A stretch of DNA of 24,029 bases from Clostridia bacterium (GCA_003557085.1 PWPR01000146.1:1-24029); one strand, 5' to 3'; counted from the stretch's first letter, positions 8,198-15,673 are shown. The notes: generated by a model not told the origin, from the sequence alone. Program-made: numbers and translations.

Positions 8198-9136
8198 ATG
8201 AGAGTAAGTAGTAAAATGATTTCAAGGCAAGCAATCAATAATTTAAACTCTATATATAGAGACTTAACTAGACAACATGCACAAGTGTCAACAGGGAGGG
8301 CATTTCAAAAGGCTTCTGAAGCTCCAATACGAGCTATTAAGTCAATGGGCCTAACTGTTCAGCTTGAGAGAAATAAGCAATATTCTGCTAATATAGAAAG
8401 TGCAAGATCTGTCTTCCAAGAAACAGAAGATTCACTAATGGCTGTTTCAAACTCCATACAAGGAGTTAAAGATAATATTTTGAGAGGACTTAATGCAACA
8501 TATAATGCAGATGAGAGAAGTATATTAGCTAAAGAAGTTGAGCAACTTAAAGAAAATATTGTAGTTCAACTAAACAAAGAGTACTCAAACAAGTATTATT
8601 TTGGTGGCTTTAATACTTTATCTCTTCCTTTTACAGTAAGTGATAATAATGAAATGCTTTACAATGGAAAGGTTTTAGCTGAAATAGATATTGAAGAACA
8701 TAACACATTATTGAGTGAAGAGGTGTTTGTGCAAACTGGAAAATCAACTCAAATCGGAGTATCGCTTCCAGGGGTGTCTGTTGTTGGGTACGGCAATGAT
8801 AATCTATTTCAGGTAATAGACAATATTATAGCAAATCTAGATTCAGAGCCTGCAGATAATGATGGTCTAAATGAGCTAATGAGCGATTTAGACGATTATT
8901 TTACCAATGTACAAAACCACATTTCTACAGTAGGATCAAAAGCAAGAAACTTAGAAGTTATGCAGCATCAAAATGAAGAAGTTAAGTTGAATCTATCTGA
9001 GGCGCTATCTAAGGAGCGAGACGTTGAAATAGAAGAAGCAATTATTAATTTTACAATGTCAGAAATGGTTTATCAATCTGCTTTAGCGATGTCAGCGAGA
9101 ATTGTTCAACCTACATTAATAGATTTTTTGAGGTAG
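8198..9136 (+). CDS. flgL: Hook-associated protein 3, FlgL
   Basis: This 312-residue flagellin-like protein joins FlgK to the filament. The N-terminus MRVSSKMISRQAINNLNSIY, then DLTRQHAQVSTGRAFQKASE is typical of FlgL and of the D0-D1 region of flagellins. The C-terminal helix ERDVEIEEAIINFTMSEMVY, then QSALAMSARIVQPTLIDFL completes the pair. AGGGAG overlaps the end of flgK and lies 9 bases before the ATG. It is shorter than flagellin 1 and lacks the C-terminal LLG end found in both flagellins, which separates it from them. Confidence 0.95.
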   Translation: MRVSSKMISRQAINNLNSIYRDLTRQHAQVSTGRAFQKASEAPIRAIKSMGLTVQLERNKQYSANIESARSVFQETEDSLMAVSNSIQGVKDNILRGLNATYNADERSILAKEVEQLKENIVVQLNKEYSNKYYFGGFNTLSLPFTVSDNNEMLYNGKVLAEIDIEEHNTLLSEEVFVQTGKSTQIGVSLPGVSVVGYGNDNLFQVIDNIIANLDSEPADNDGLNELMSDLDDYFTNVQNHISTVGSKARNLEVMQHQNEEVKLNLSEALSKERDVEIEEAIINFTMSEMVYQSALAMSARIVQPTLIDFLR

Positions 9137-9141
9137 ATGAA

Positions 9142-9543
9142 ATGGATAAGGAATTAATAATAACATTTGTTGATGGTATATATGGATTTGAACACTTGAA
9201 CAGGTTTGCTTTTTATAAAAGGCAGGAGAACGAAAATAATCCTTTTAATATAATGCAATCAATAGAAGACCCAAGTGTGAGCTTTATAGTTATTCCACCC
9301 TTTCTGCTAGATCAGGAATATGAGATTGAACTTGAAGACTCAGATATTGAAGGTCTTGATATTAAAGATGAAAGTGAAGTTATGGTTTTATCAATAGTTT
9401 CAGTTCCAAAAGGTGAAAACTTCTTTAGTGTTAACTTTCGAAGTCCTATTGTCTTTTCAATGAAATCAAAGCTTGGAAAGCAAATTATTTTAGAGCAAAG
9501 TGACTATGAGATTCGGCATAAAGTTATGCTTGCTGATAACTAG
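9142..9543 (+). CDS. fliW: Flagellar assembly factor FliW
   Basis: FliW is a small cytoplasmic protein that binds either flagellin or CsrA. When flagellin is exported, freed FliW sequesters CsrA and flagellin translation rises. The 133-residue sequence has family landmarks ITFVDGIYGFEHLNRFAFYK near the start, and ILSIVSVPKG-like and VNFRSPIVFSMKSKLGKQII near the end. It lies five bases after flgL and 12 bases before csrA, the standard FliW-CsrA pair. Both flagellin leaders in this window carry matching CsrA sites, so the whole circuit can be read from the sequence. Confidence 0.94.
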   Translation: MDKELIITFVDGIYGFEHLNRFAFYKRQENENNPFNIMQSIEDPSVSFIVIPPFLLDQEYEIELEDSDIEGLDIKDESEVMVLSIVSVPKGENFFSVNFRSPIVFSMKSKLGKQIILEQSDYEIRHKVMLADN

Positions 9544-9555
9544 GATGGTGGATAT

Positions 9556-9789
9556 ATGTTAGTATTAAGCAGAAAAGTTGGAGAATCTTTAGTAATAAGT
9601 AAAGACATAGAAATAATTATTTTGGAATCAACAGGCCAGACAGTGAAAATAGGTATAAAAGCTCCAAAGAGAATCAAAATTTTACGTAAAGAGTTAATAG
9701 AAGAAGTAAGTATCGAAAACATAGAGGCAAAAGTTAATTTGTCAGACATAAACATAGATTATTTGATTAAAAGCTTAATAAAGGACTAA
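9556..9789 (+). CDS. csrA: Carbon storage / translational regulator CsrA
   Basis: This is a 77-residue RNA-binding homodimer protein. The MLVLSRKVGESLVI opening, VKIGIKAPKRIKILRKE middle (about residues 30-46) and basic strand are diagnostic. In Firmicutes CsrA represses flagellin translation by covering the ribosome site of its mRNA, and FliW relieves this. It closes the SigD operon. Its stop codon overlaps the -35 region of the next promoter (TAAA at 9787-9790). The C-terminal tail after residue 60 (LSDINIDYLIKSLIKD) is of the longer type seen in FliW-containing bacteria. Confidence 0.96.
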   Translation: MLVLSRKVGESLVISKDIEIIILESTGQTVKIGIKAPKRIKILRKELIEEVSIENIEAKVNLSDINIDYLIKSLIKD

Positions 9790-9814
9790 AGATTGGTTAA
9801 GAATACGCCGATAG
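9787..9814 (+). promoter_or_regulatory. Sigma-28 promoter for flaG-fliD-fliS
   Basis: TAAA at 9787-9790 and GCCGATAG at 9807-9814 are separated by 16 bases, close to the TAAA-N15-GCCGATAA consensus. The -35 element overlaps the csrA stop codon. Transcription would start near 9820, just before the 9831-9854 hairpin. Confidence 0.75.
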
Positions 9815-9830
9815 ATTAGTTAGAGATAAT

Positions 9831-9854
9831 AAGTTACATAGAAATATGTAACTT
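9831..9854 (+). repeat. Perfect 10-bp hairpin with GAAA loop in the flaG leader
   Basis: AAGTTACATA and TATGTAACTT flank the tetraloop GAAA. The stem is perfect but rich in A-T, and a T-rich run (TTTATTTATT) begins at its end. It could be a weak terminator for the csrA operon or a 5' stabilising hairpin on the flaG mRNA, since it lies about 10 bases after the predicted start of that transcript. Confidence 0.6.
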
Positions 9855-9880
9855 TATTTATTATGCGAGGAGTTGAAAAT

Positions 9881-10234
9881 ATGATAAGCCCTATAAATCA
9901 AGTTTCTTCAATTATCATTAAATCAAGTGATAATAGACAGGCAAAACAGCAAGACCCAGATAGAATGGTTAAGCAAGGCAACAATGTTGTTGAGTTAAAC
10001 TTAAATATATCTGAAGATGAACTAATTAGAGCTGTTGAAAACATTAATAAAGATCAGATGCTTGAACAAGAACGGTTAGAGTATGAGTATCATGAAGATA
10101 CAGGCAAGTATGTAATCCGTATAGTAGACATGAAAACTCAAGAAGTTATAAAACAGATACCAGAACAAAAATTGTTAGACTATGCTGCTGGTTTAATTGA
10201 GTATATTGGTATTAGGTTTGATACAACAATTTAG
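9881..10234 (+). CDS. flaG: FlaG family protein
   Basis: This 117-residue protein ends in the FlaG domain: LEYEYHEDTGKYVIRIVDMK, then TQEVIKQIPEQKLLDYAAGL. FlaG proteins are found beside fliD in many bacteria and influence filament length; the mechanism is unclear. I prefer ATG 9881 because GAGGAG (9867-9872) lies eight bases before it. The in-frame ATG at 9863 would place that site inside the gene and has nothing comparable upstream. Its stop overlaps the fliD ribosome site (AGGAGAG, 10233-10239). Confidence 0.88.
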   Translation: MISPINQVSSIIIKSSDNRQAKQQDPDRMVKQGNNVVELNLNISEDELIRAVENINKDQMLEQERLEYEYHEDTGKYVIRIVDMKTQEVIKQIPEQKLLDYAAGLIEYIGIRFDTTI

Positions 10235-10247
10235 GAGAGTATGAGAA

Positions 10248-12151
10248 ATGATTAATTCAGTTAATAATACTCAAGGGAATTTTGCGGGATTTAGCGGTAT
10301 GGCAAGTGGAATCGATACTGATGAACTTATCAAGCAAATGCTAGGAAATTATCAAAGTAGAGTAGATAATTTAAATAGTGATAAAACAAAACTTGAATGG
10401 CAACAAGAGTCTTATCAAAATGTAATGACAAAGCTTAATAGCTTTCACGATAAGTATCTAAATGTGTTAAACAGAGATAACTACATATTGTCAAATGCAG
10501 GAACTAAAACAGCAACCTTTACCAGTGTTGATTCAGCAAAGAAGTATCTAGATATTAATGTAAATGCAGATGCTACTGATGGAGTGTATGTTATTAATGA
10601 GATATCACAGCTAGCTCAAAGGGCATCTATTACAAGTTTTGACAGAGTAAAAGGAGCCATTATTGGAAGAGCAGATCTTGTAGGTACAGGTTCTTTTGAC
10701 TTAAGTGATGGTTACTCAATGGATCTTTCACTTGACGGATTAATGAAAACAATTACTCTTGAAGGTAATTATGAGAATGAAGTCGAGTTAAAAAATGCAA
10801 TAAATGAAAAACTTGAAGAAAGTTTTGGCAAGGATAGAGTGAAAGCTGAAATAATTGATGAGAAGATTAGCTTCATTGCAGATAATTCTGAATACAAATT
10901 CAAACATCAACAAATAATCAAAACCTAGTATCAGTTCTTGGAATACAATCTGGTGACAGAAATGTTGCTAACTTAGATAGATCATTTGAGAATCAGTTTG
11001 GCGAGACTGAAAGAATAGAGTTTACTATCAATGGAATTGAGTTTGACTTTGCTAATAACTCATCAATTAGGCATATAATGAATGAGGTTAATAGGTCTGA
11101 AGCAGGAGTTACAATGAGTTATAGTACAATGTCTGACACCTTTAGTATTCATTCAAATAATACAGGTGCTGCAGCTTATATTGATATAGAAAATGTTTCT
11201 GGCAATATGTTTGGAGAAAACAGTTATATTCATATTGAACAAGGCAGGTTGCAAAATGGGAAAGATGCTATATTCTTCTTAAATGATTCAGAGAAAAGCA
11301 ATCCAATTAGGAGAGGTACAAATGTTTTTACAAGTGATGGGATTACAATTTCGCTTACAGAGACTACCTCAACAGAAATAGAGTTTAGAGTAGGTCAAAA
11401 TGTTGAAGGAATATATGAGAGAATTGAAGGCTTTGTAGATGACTATAATGAGCTAATTTCAGAGCTAGAAACTTTGGTGTCTGAGAGAGTGTATTTTGAT
11501 TACTCACCACTTACAGATGCTCAAAAAGAAGAGATGACAGATCGTCAAATAGAGCTTTGGGAAGAAAAAGCTAAGAGTGGGGTTCTTAGAAATGACCCAA
11601 CCCTTAACAGAATTCTTAACGATTTAAAAGGCGCTTTTTGGGATAAAATGGAAAATCAAAACTCAAGCTTATTCGAAGCTGGAATAACAACTTCAAGAAA
11701 CTATAATAGATTTGAACTAGTCATAGATCAACAAAAGCTTACTAATGCAATTAATAAAGATGCTGCTAGTGTAATGGGTTTGTTTAATCAACAAAGTAGC
11801 ATAAGGTATAGCCCTAGGCTATCTGATAATGATAGAAGTCAGAGGTATAATGAAGTAGGTCTTGCACATAGAGTTCATGATATCATACAGAGAAATACTA
11901 CCACGTTACGTAATAACTCAAATAATAAGGGAGTACTAGTAGAGCTTATCGGTGTTCCAGGAGATACGACTGAGAATCAAAATATCTTGGGACGTAGGAT
12001 GGAACAACTTGACACAAGAATTAGCGATGCAGTAAGAAGAATGACACAAAGAGAGCAATTGTATCGTAGACAGTTTGTTGCAATGGAAAGAGCTATACAA
12101 CAGCTTTCAAGTCAAGGTGACTCAATGTTTTCAATGTTTCAAAGCGGTTAA
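10248..12151 (+). pseudogene. fliD: Flagellar filament cap protein FliD, interrupted by a one-base frameshift
   Basis: FliD forms the cap under which flagellin polymerises. The first frame (10248-10928) gives 226 residues with the FliD N-terminal domain (GFSGMASGIDTDELIKQMLG). It then drifts off into KHQQIIKT and a TAG. The second frame is open from 10892 and continues NNQNLVSVLGIQSGD through to 12151, with the FliD C-terminal coiled coil (RRMEQLDTRISDAVRRMTQR). The total, 1904 bases, is one short of a whole number of codons. One extra A in the AAA at 10902-10904 would restore a continuous 634-residue protein reading YKFKTSTNNQNL. The first ATG of the second part (11078) has no ribosome site. 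It may be a true mutation, a reversible switch or a sequencing error. Confidence 0.88.
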
Positions 12152-12169
12152 ATAAGGGAGTTGTAAAGA

Positions 12170-12571
12170 ATGGATACTAGACAACAATCAGTAGCTAACA
12201 CTTATAAAAAACAAAGAGTGATGACAGCTTCAGCTGAAGAGTTAACTTTAATGTTATATAATGGTTGTATTAAAAAGATTAAGATTGCAGTTAGTGGTGT
12301 AAATCGTGGTGATATCAAACTGGCTCATGACAATATTTTATTATCTCAGGCAATAATAAGAGAATTAAAAGCTACATTAAACATGGATTATGAGGTTGCT
12401 CATGAGATGAGTAAGATGTATGACTTTATTCTTTCCAAACTTATTGAAGGAAATATTAAAAAAGAAACGGAGCCTTTGGAGATAGCAAAGAGTCTAGTTG
12501 AGGACTTTCGTGATACTTGGTTTGAAGCTATGAAAGAAAGCAGTAAGAAGGCCAATTATAATGCAATCTAA
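12170..12571 (+). CDS. fliS: Flagellin export chaperone FliS
   Basis: FliS binds the C-terminal helix of flagellin in the cytoplasm, stops early polymerisation and delivers it to FlhA. The 133-residue product opens with QQSVANTYKKQRVMTASAEE, then LTLMLYNGCIKKI, the family signature. The rest is the expected four-helix bundle. AGGGAG lies nine bases before the ATG. It is placed between fliD and a small helical gene, in the standard fliD-fliS-fliT order. It overlaps the next gene by 11 bases. Confidence 0.95.
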   Translation: MDTRQQSVANTYKKQRVMTASAEELTLMLYNGCIKKIKIAVSGVNRGDIKLAHDNILLSQAIIRELKATLNMDYEVAHEMSKMYDFILSKLIEGNIKKETEPLEIAKSLVEDFRDTWFEAMKESSKKANYNAI

Positions 12572-12884
12572 ACTGATTGAGCTTGTAGATAAGTATCATG
12601 AGATTACTAAAGAACAAACAAAAGTGATTGCTAGTAATGATATAGAAAGCCTAAATAAATTGATTGAGCTTAAAAATAAAATTATATTACAAGTAAGAAA
12701 AGAGCTTGAAGATGTAGAAACTAATAGTTTAAGTTCTGAAATAAAAGATAAAATGAAGCGGATAAATAATTTAGAGAAAAAAAACATTGAACACTTAAAA
12801 AGTAAGCAAAAAGAAGTCTCACAACAAGCAAGTGTAGCAAAAAACAAATCAGAAGCTTTGAAAGGCTATGGCAAGCAAAAGTAG
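12561..12884 (+). CDS. Small coiled-coil protein in the FliT position
   Basis: This 107-residue, highly charged, helical protein (LVDKYHEITKEQTKVIASND, then IESLNKLIELKNKIILQVRK) has no membrane segment. It directly follows fliS with an 11-base overlap, the place where fliT stands in many Firmicutes; FliT is the export chaperone of FliD. The EQTKVIASNDIESLNKLIELK pattern is like FliT/FlgN chaperones, but conservation is low, so I leave the symbol blank. An AAGAAGG site precedes the ATG. A terminator begins at its stop codon. Confidence 0.7.
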   Translation: MQSKLIELVDKYHEITKEQTKVIASNDIESLNKLIELKNKIILQVRKELEDVETNSLSSEIKDKMKRINNLEKKNIEHLKSKQKEVSQQASVAKNKSEALKGYGKQK

Positions 12885-12912
12885 AGTCAGAATATGGTCT
12901 GGCTCTTTTTAT
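12884..12912 (+). terminator. Rho-independent terminator of the flaG-fliD-fliS unit
   Basis: GAGTCAGA (12884-12891) pairs with TCTGGCTC (12898-12905), with one G-T pair and a six-base loop, and is followed by TTTTT (12906-12910). It begins on the last base of the preceding stop codon. Confidence 0.88.
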
Positions 12913-12937
12913 TTTCATAAGAAAAAACTAAATGTAC

Positions 12938-12964
12938 TTAAGTCAAATAACACATTGCCGATAT
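12938..12964 (+). promoter_or_regulatory. Sigma-28 promoter of flagellin 1
   Basis: GCCGATAT at 12957-12964 is a perfect SigD -10 element. The -35 match is weaker: TTAA at 12938-12941 with a 15-base spacer. Transcription would begin near 12970, at the base of the first leader hairpin. Confidence 0.8.
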
Positions 12965-12969
12965 AGTAG

Positions 12970-13035
12970 TTGCAAGGATTTAAGTCCTATGCAAATCAAT
13001 CTGACAAGGAAGTCAGAAAAACAAAACATGGAGGT
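12970..13035 (+). promoter_or_regulatory. Flagellin 1 mRNA leader with CsrA-type hairpin
   Basis: The leader has two hairpins. The first (12970-12994) pairs TTGCA with TGCAA and AGGA with TCCT and would lie at the very 5' end of the mRNA. The second pairs CTGAC (13001-13005) with GTCAG (13012-13016) and shows AAGGAA in the loop; ACAAGGAAGT matches the CsrA consensus ACARGGAUGU at nearly every base. A second GGA lies 22 bases on, in the ribosome site GGAGGT (13030-13035). This two-site layout is the one known for hag of Bacillus subtilis. CsrA binding itself is inferred. Confidence 0.75.
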
Positions 13036-13041
13036 ATTACA

Positions 13042-14550
13042 ATGAGAATTAATAACAATCTCATGGCAATGAATGCACACAGATACTTATCAAACGCAGG
13101 CGTAAGACAATCCAAATCTTTAGAGAAAATCAGTTCTGGGCTAAGAATAAACTCAGCTGCTGACGATGCAGCAGGTTTAGCAATTTCTGAGAAGATGAGA
13201 GCTCAGATTAGTGGTTTGGAGCAAGCAGAAACTAATGCTCAAAACGGTATTTCCTTGATTCAAACAGCAGAAGGTGCTCTGAATGAGACTCATAGTATTT
13301 TACAAAGAATGCGTCAATTAGCAGTGGATTCAGCTAATGACACCAACACAGATGATGATAGAGCAGAAATCCAAAAAGAAGTAAATGAGTTAACTAGAGA
13401 GCTCACAAGAATTTCCAATGATACGCAGTTTAATACTAAAGAGCTTCTTGATGGAGATTTTAGTGCAAAGTTTCATATTGGAGCGAATGCTGGCCAAGAT
13501 ATGGAATTAAATATCGCTAATATGAGTGCTGAAGCATTAGGAGTAACTGGTAGTGGAGCAGTAAATGGTGGTGCAAGTACAAGTAGTACTGTGGAAGCTA
13601 CTGTTGCTGGGGACGGTCCTGTAGAAGATGCTAATATTACTGGCTCTGAAGGAGAAGGAGCTATAGTAGATGGCAATGAGATTACTGTCGCTATTTCCGA
13701 AGTAAGTGGAGCAGATGCAACAGCTGCAGAAATTACTGGTAGTGGATCAGCAGATGTATCAAGTATTGAGGATCAAACGTTAACATACACAGTTGATGGT
13801 GGCGAAGAGCAAACTATTACGTTTACCGATACAGAAGAAGGTGATTTAGCAGCAACTGTAGATTTAATAAACAATGAAGCTGGTATTTCTGCAACAGAAA
13901 ATGAAGGTGTTATTACAATTACTTCTGACACAACTGGTGAAAGTTCTAGTATTGTTATTACTGGCGGTACAGCAGCAACAGCCTTAGGCCTAGAAGGTCT
14001 AAATGATACAGGTACTGATGAAGGTGATAGTACCTACACAGTAACCTTTAGTGATACTGAAGGAAGTACTCAGTCTGCTATTGAAGGTTTAGCAGTAGGT
14101 GCAGCTAGTGCTACAGGAGATGGAGACTTTGCGGGAATTACAGTTAATTTTGATTCTGAGGTAGCTTTAGCAGATGGTCAAGAAAATACTATTACTATTT
14201 CGGTAAGTTCTGGCTCAGAAGGTGGAGAGCAAACAGGTGATGCAACTGGTATTGATGTTTCAACTCAAGAAGCAGGGAGCGCTGCAATAAGCGTAATTGA
14301 TAGTGCCATTAATACAGTTTCGGCTGAAAGATCTAAGCTAGGTGCTTATCAGAACAGATTAGAGCATACAATTTACAACTTAAGTACTACAACTGAGAAC
14401 TTACAAGCTTCTGAGTCCAGAATTAGAGACGTTGATGTAGCTAAAGAAATGATGGAGTTTGTAAAACTTAATATCTTAGGACAAGCTTCTCAATCAATGT
14501 TAGCTCAAGCTAACCAAGCTCCACAAGGCGTATTGCAATTATTAGGATAA
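13042..14550 (+). CDS. fliC: Flagellin 1, with a large acidic central domain
   Basis: This 502-residue filament protein has complete conserved ends: MRINNNLMAMNAHRYLSNAG, then SLEKISSGLRINSAADDAAG at the N-terminus, and a C-terminal D1-D0 region ending ANQAPQGVLQLLG. Between about residues 172 and 403 lies a variable surface domain with about 44 Asp/Glu and no Lys, Arg or His. Part of it (TYTVDGGEEQTITFTD, then GVITITSDTTG) resembles the flagellin hook IN motif. The ATG at 13042 follows GGAGGT by six bases; a TTG-led extension to 12970 would run through the leader hairpins and is rejected. The neighbour at 14706 is a shorter paralogue that lacks this domain. Confidence 0.95.
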   Translation: MRINNNLMAMNAHRYLSNAGVRQSKSLEKISSGLRINSAADDAAGLAISEKMRAQISGLEQAETNAQNGISLIQTAEGALNETHSILQRMRQLAVDSANDTNTDDDRAEIQKEVNELTRELTRISNDTQFNTKELLDGDFSAKFHIGANAGQDMELNIANMSAEALGVTGSGAVNGGASTSSTVEATVAGDGPVEDANITGSEGEGAIVDGNEITVAISEVSGADATAAEITGSGSADVSSIEDQTLTYTVDGGEEQTITFTDTEEGDLAATVDLINNEAGISATENEGVITITSDTTGESSSIVITGGTAATALGLEGLNDTGTDEGDSTYTVTFSDTEGSTQSAIEGLAVGAASATGDGDFAGITVNFDSEVALADGQENTITISVSSGSEGGEQTGDATGIDVSTQEAGSAAISVIDSAINTVSAERSKLGAYQNRLEHTIYNLSTTTENLQASESRIRDVDVAKEMMEFVKLNILGQASQSMLAQANQAPQGVLQLLG

Positions 14551-14555
14551 GCAAA

Positions 14556-14592
14556 GCAATAAGGGGCTCAGATGAGCCTCTTAGCTTATTGC
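14556..14592 (+). terminator. Strong hairpin after flagellin 1, likely terminator
   Basis: GCAATAAG (14556-14563) pairs with CTTATTGC (14585-14592), and GGGCTCA (14564-14570) with TGAGCCT (14573-14579), leaving a small bulge. The stem is stable, but no T-run follows, so it may serve as an imperfect terminator or an mRNA 3' end stabiliser that lets some reading pass into flagellin 2. Confidence 0.65.
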
Positions 14593-14621
14593 ATTTGTCA
14601 AATTAGACTAAAGTTGAAGAA

Positions 14622-14649
14622 TTGACAATGAATAAAGTGCAAGTTTAAA
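14622..14649 (+). promoter_or_regulatory. Possible sigma-A-type promoter of flagellin 2
   Basis: A perfect TTGACA (14622-14627) lies 16 bases before TTTAAA (14644-14649). No GCCGATA box is present in this gap. The closest sigma-28 candidate is TAAA (14609-14612) with ATGAATAA 15 bases on, which matches poorly. Confidence 0.4.
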
Positions 14650-14665
14650 CCCTTTACCAATTAAT

Positions 14666-14699
14666 CTGACAAGGAAGTCAGAAAGCAAAACATGGAGGT
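14666..14699 (+). promoter_or_regulatory. Flagellin 2 mRNA leader with CsrA-type hairpin
   Basis: CTGAC (14666-14670), loop AAGGAA and GTCAG (14677-14681) repeat the flagellin 1 hairpin exactly. A second GGA occurs 21 bases on, in the ribosome site GGAGGT (14694-14699). CsrA binding at both sites would block translation in the way known for hag. Confidence 0.75.
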
Positions 14700-14705
14700 A
14701 TCAAA

Positions 14706-15539
14706 ATGAGAATTAACAATAATCTCATGGCACTTAACGCACACAGGTACTTATCAAGCGCAGGTGCAAGACAATCAAGATCTTTAGAGAAAATCAGTTC
14801 TGGACTAAGAATAAACTCAGCAGCTGACGATGCAGCAGGTTTAGCAATTTCTGAAAAGATGAGAGCTCAAATTAGTGGTTTAGAGCAAGCTGAAACAAAT
14901 GCACAAAATGGCATTTCTTTAATCCAGACAGCTGAGGGAGCTCTGAATGAGACTCATAGTATTTTACAAAGAATGCGTCAACTAGCAGTTGACTCATCAA
15001 ACGACACCAACACAGATGATGATAGGGCAGAGATTCAAAAGGAAGTTGACGAACTAGCAACTGAAATAACACGTATTGCCAACACAACAGAGTTTAATAC
15101 CAAGAGCTTATTAGATGGGACTTTTACAGGAGCATTTCATATAGGTGCTAATGAAGATCAGAGCATGCAGCTAAACTTGGCAAGTATGAATGCAGATGAT
15201 TTAAATGTTTCTGGAGCAGGAGAAACTGAGGGAGCTGGTATTGATGTTTCAACTCAAGAAGCAGGGAGTGCTGCGATTAGCGTAATTGACAGTGCAATTA
15301 ATACAGTATCAGCAGAAAGATCTAAGTTAGGTGCTTATCAAAATAGATTAGAGCATACAATTTACAATTTAAGCACTACAAAAGAAAATCTACAAGCTTC
15401 TGAATCGAGGATTAGAGATGTTGATGTAGCTAAAGAAATGATGGAGTTTGTAAAGCTTAATATTTTAGGTCAAGCTTCTCAATCAATGTTAGCGCAAGCT
15501 AATCAAGCACCACAAGGCGTATTACAGTTATTAGGATAG
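14706..15539 (+). CDS. Flagellin 2 (short form)
   Basis: This 277-residue flagellin consists almost only of the D0-D1 core: N-terminal MRINNNLMALNAHRYLSSAG and C-terminal QSMLAQANQAPQGVLQLLG. The last roughly 98 residues equal flagellin 1 except for one position (Lys for Thr before ENLQASESR). The joint region is short (SGAGETEGAGIDVS), where flagellin 1 has its 230-residue surface domain. GGAGGT lies six bases before the ATG. FliS should serve it too, since the C-terminal helix is identical. It closes with its own terminator. Confidence 0.95.
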   Translation: MRINNNLMALNAHRYLSSAGARQSRSLEKISSGLRINSAADDAAGLAISEKMRAQISGLEQAETNAQNGISLIQTAEGALNETHSILQRMRQLAVDSSNDTNTDDDRAEIQKEVDELATEITRIANTTEFNTKSLLDGTFTGAFHIGANEDQSMQLNLASMNADDLNVSGAGETEGAGIDVSTQEAGSAAISVIDSAINTVSAERSKLGAYQNRLEHTIYNLSTTKENLQASESRIRDVDVAKEMMEFVKLNILGQASQSMLAQANQAPQGVLQLLG

Positions 15540-15550
15540 GTAATAAGATT

Positions 15551-15573
15551 AAGAGGCTCATATGAGCCTTTTT
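15551..15573 (+). terminator. Rho-independent terminator after flagellin 2
   Basis: AGGCTC (15554-15559) pairs with GAGCCT (15564-15569) around an ATAT loop, followed by a T-run (15569-15573). It lies 14 bases after the stop codon. Confidence 0.88.
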
Positions 15574-15673
15574 CTATTCACAGTGTTTTTTCAAGCTGTT
15601 TACAAACTTAAGCAAGCTAAAATTATTAGGATACTTTATGAAAGTAAAAAAACTAAATTAAGGAAATTTAATT

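Noticed and set aside
9863..9880. Earlier in-frame ATG for flaG
   Set aside because: GAGGAG at 9867-9872 would fall inside the coding part. It fits ATG 9881 at a normal eight-base distance.
10890..10930. Programmed -1 frameshifting in fliD
   Set aside because: No X-XXY-YYZ slippery heptamer or following strong stem was seen near the frame change. A missing A is simpler.
12970..13041. A 24-codon N-terminal extension of flagellin 1 beginning at a TTG
   Set aside because: It runs through the predicted transcription start and leader hairpins. ATG 13042 has a strong ribosome site and gives the universal flagellin N-terminus.
13473..13676. - strand reading frame opposite flagellin 1
   Set aside because: It is a shadow produced by the codon bias of the acidic domain; no ribosome site or known motif. 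The same holds for the other opposite-strand frames inside flagellar genes.
14609..14635. Sigma-28 promoter for flagellin 2
   Set aside because: TAAA is present, but the -10 (ATGAATAA) matches the consensus at about half its bases, too weak to call next to the perfect box of flagellin 1.
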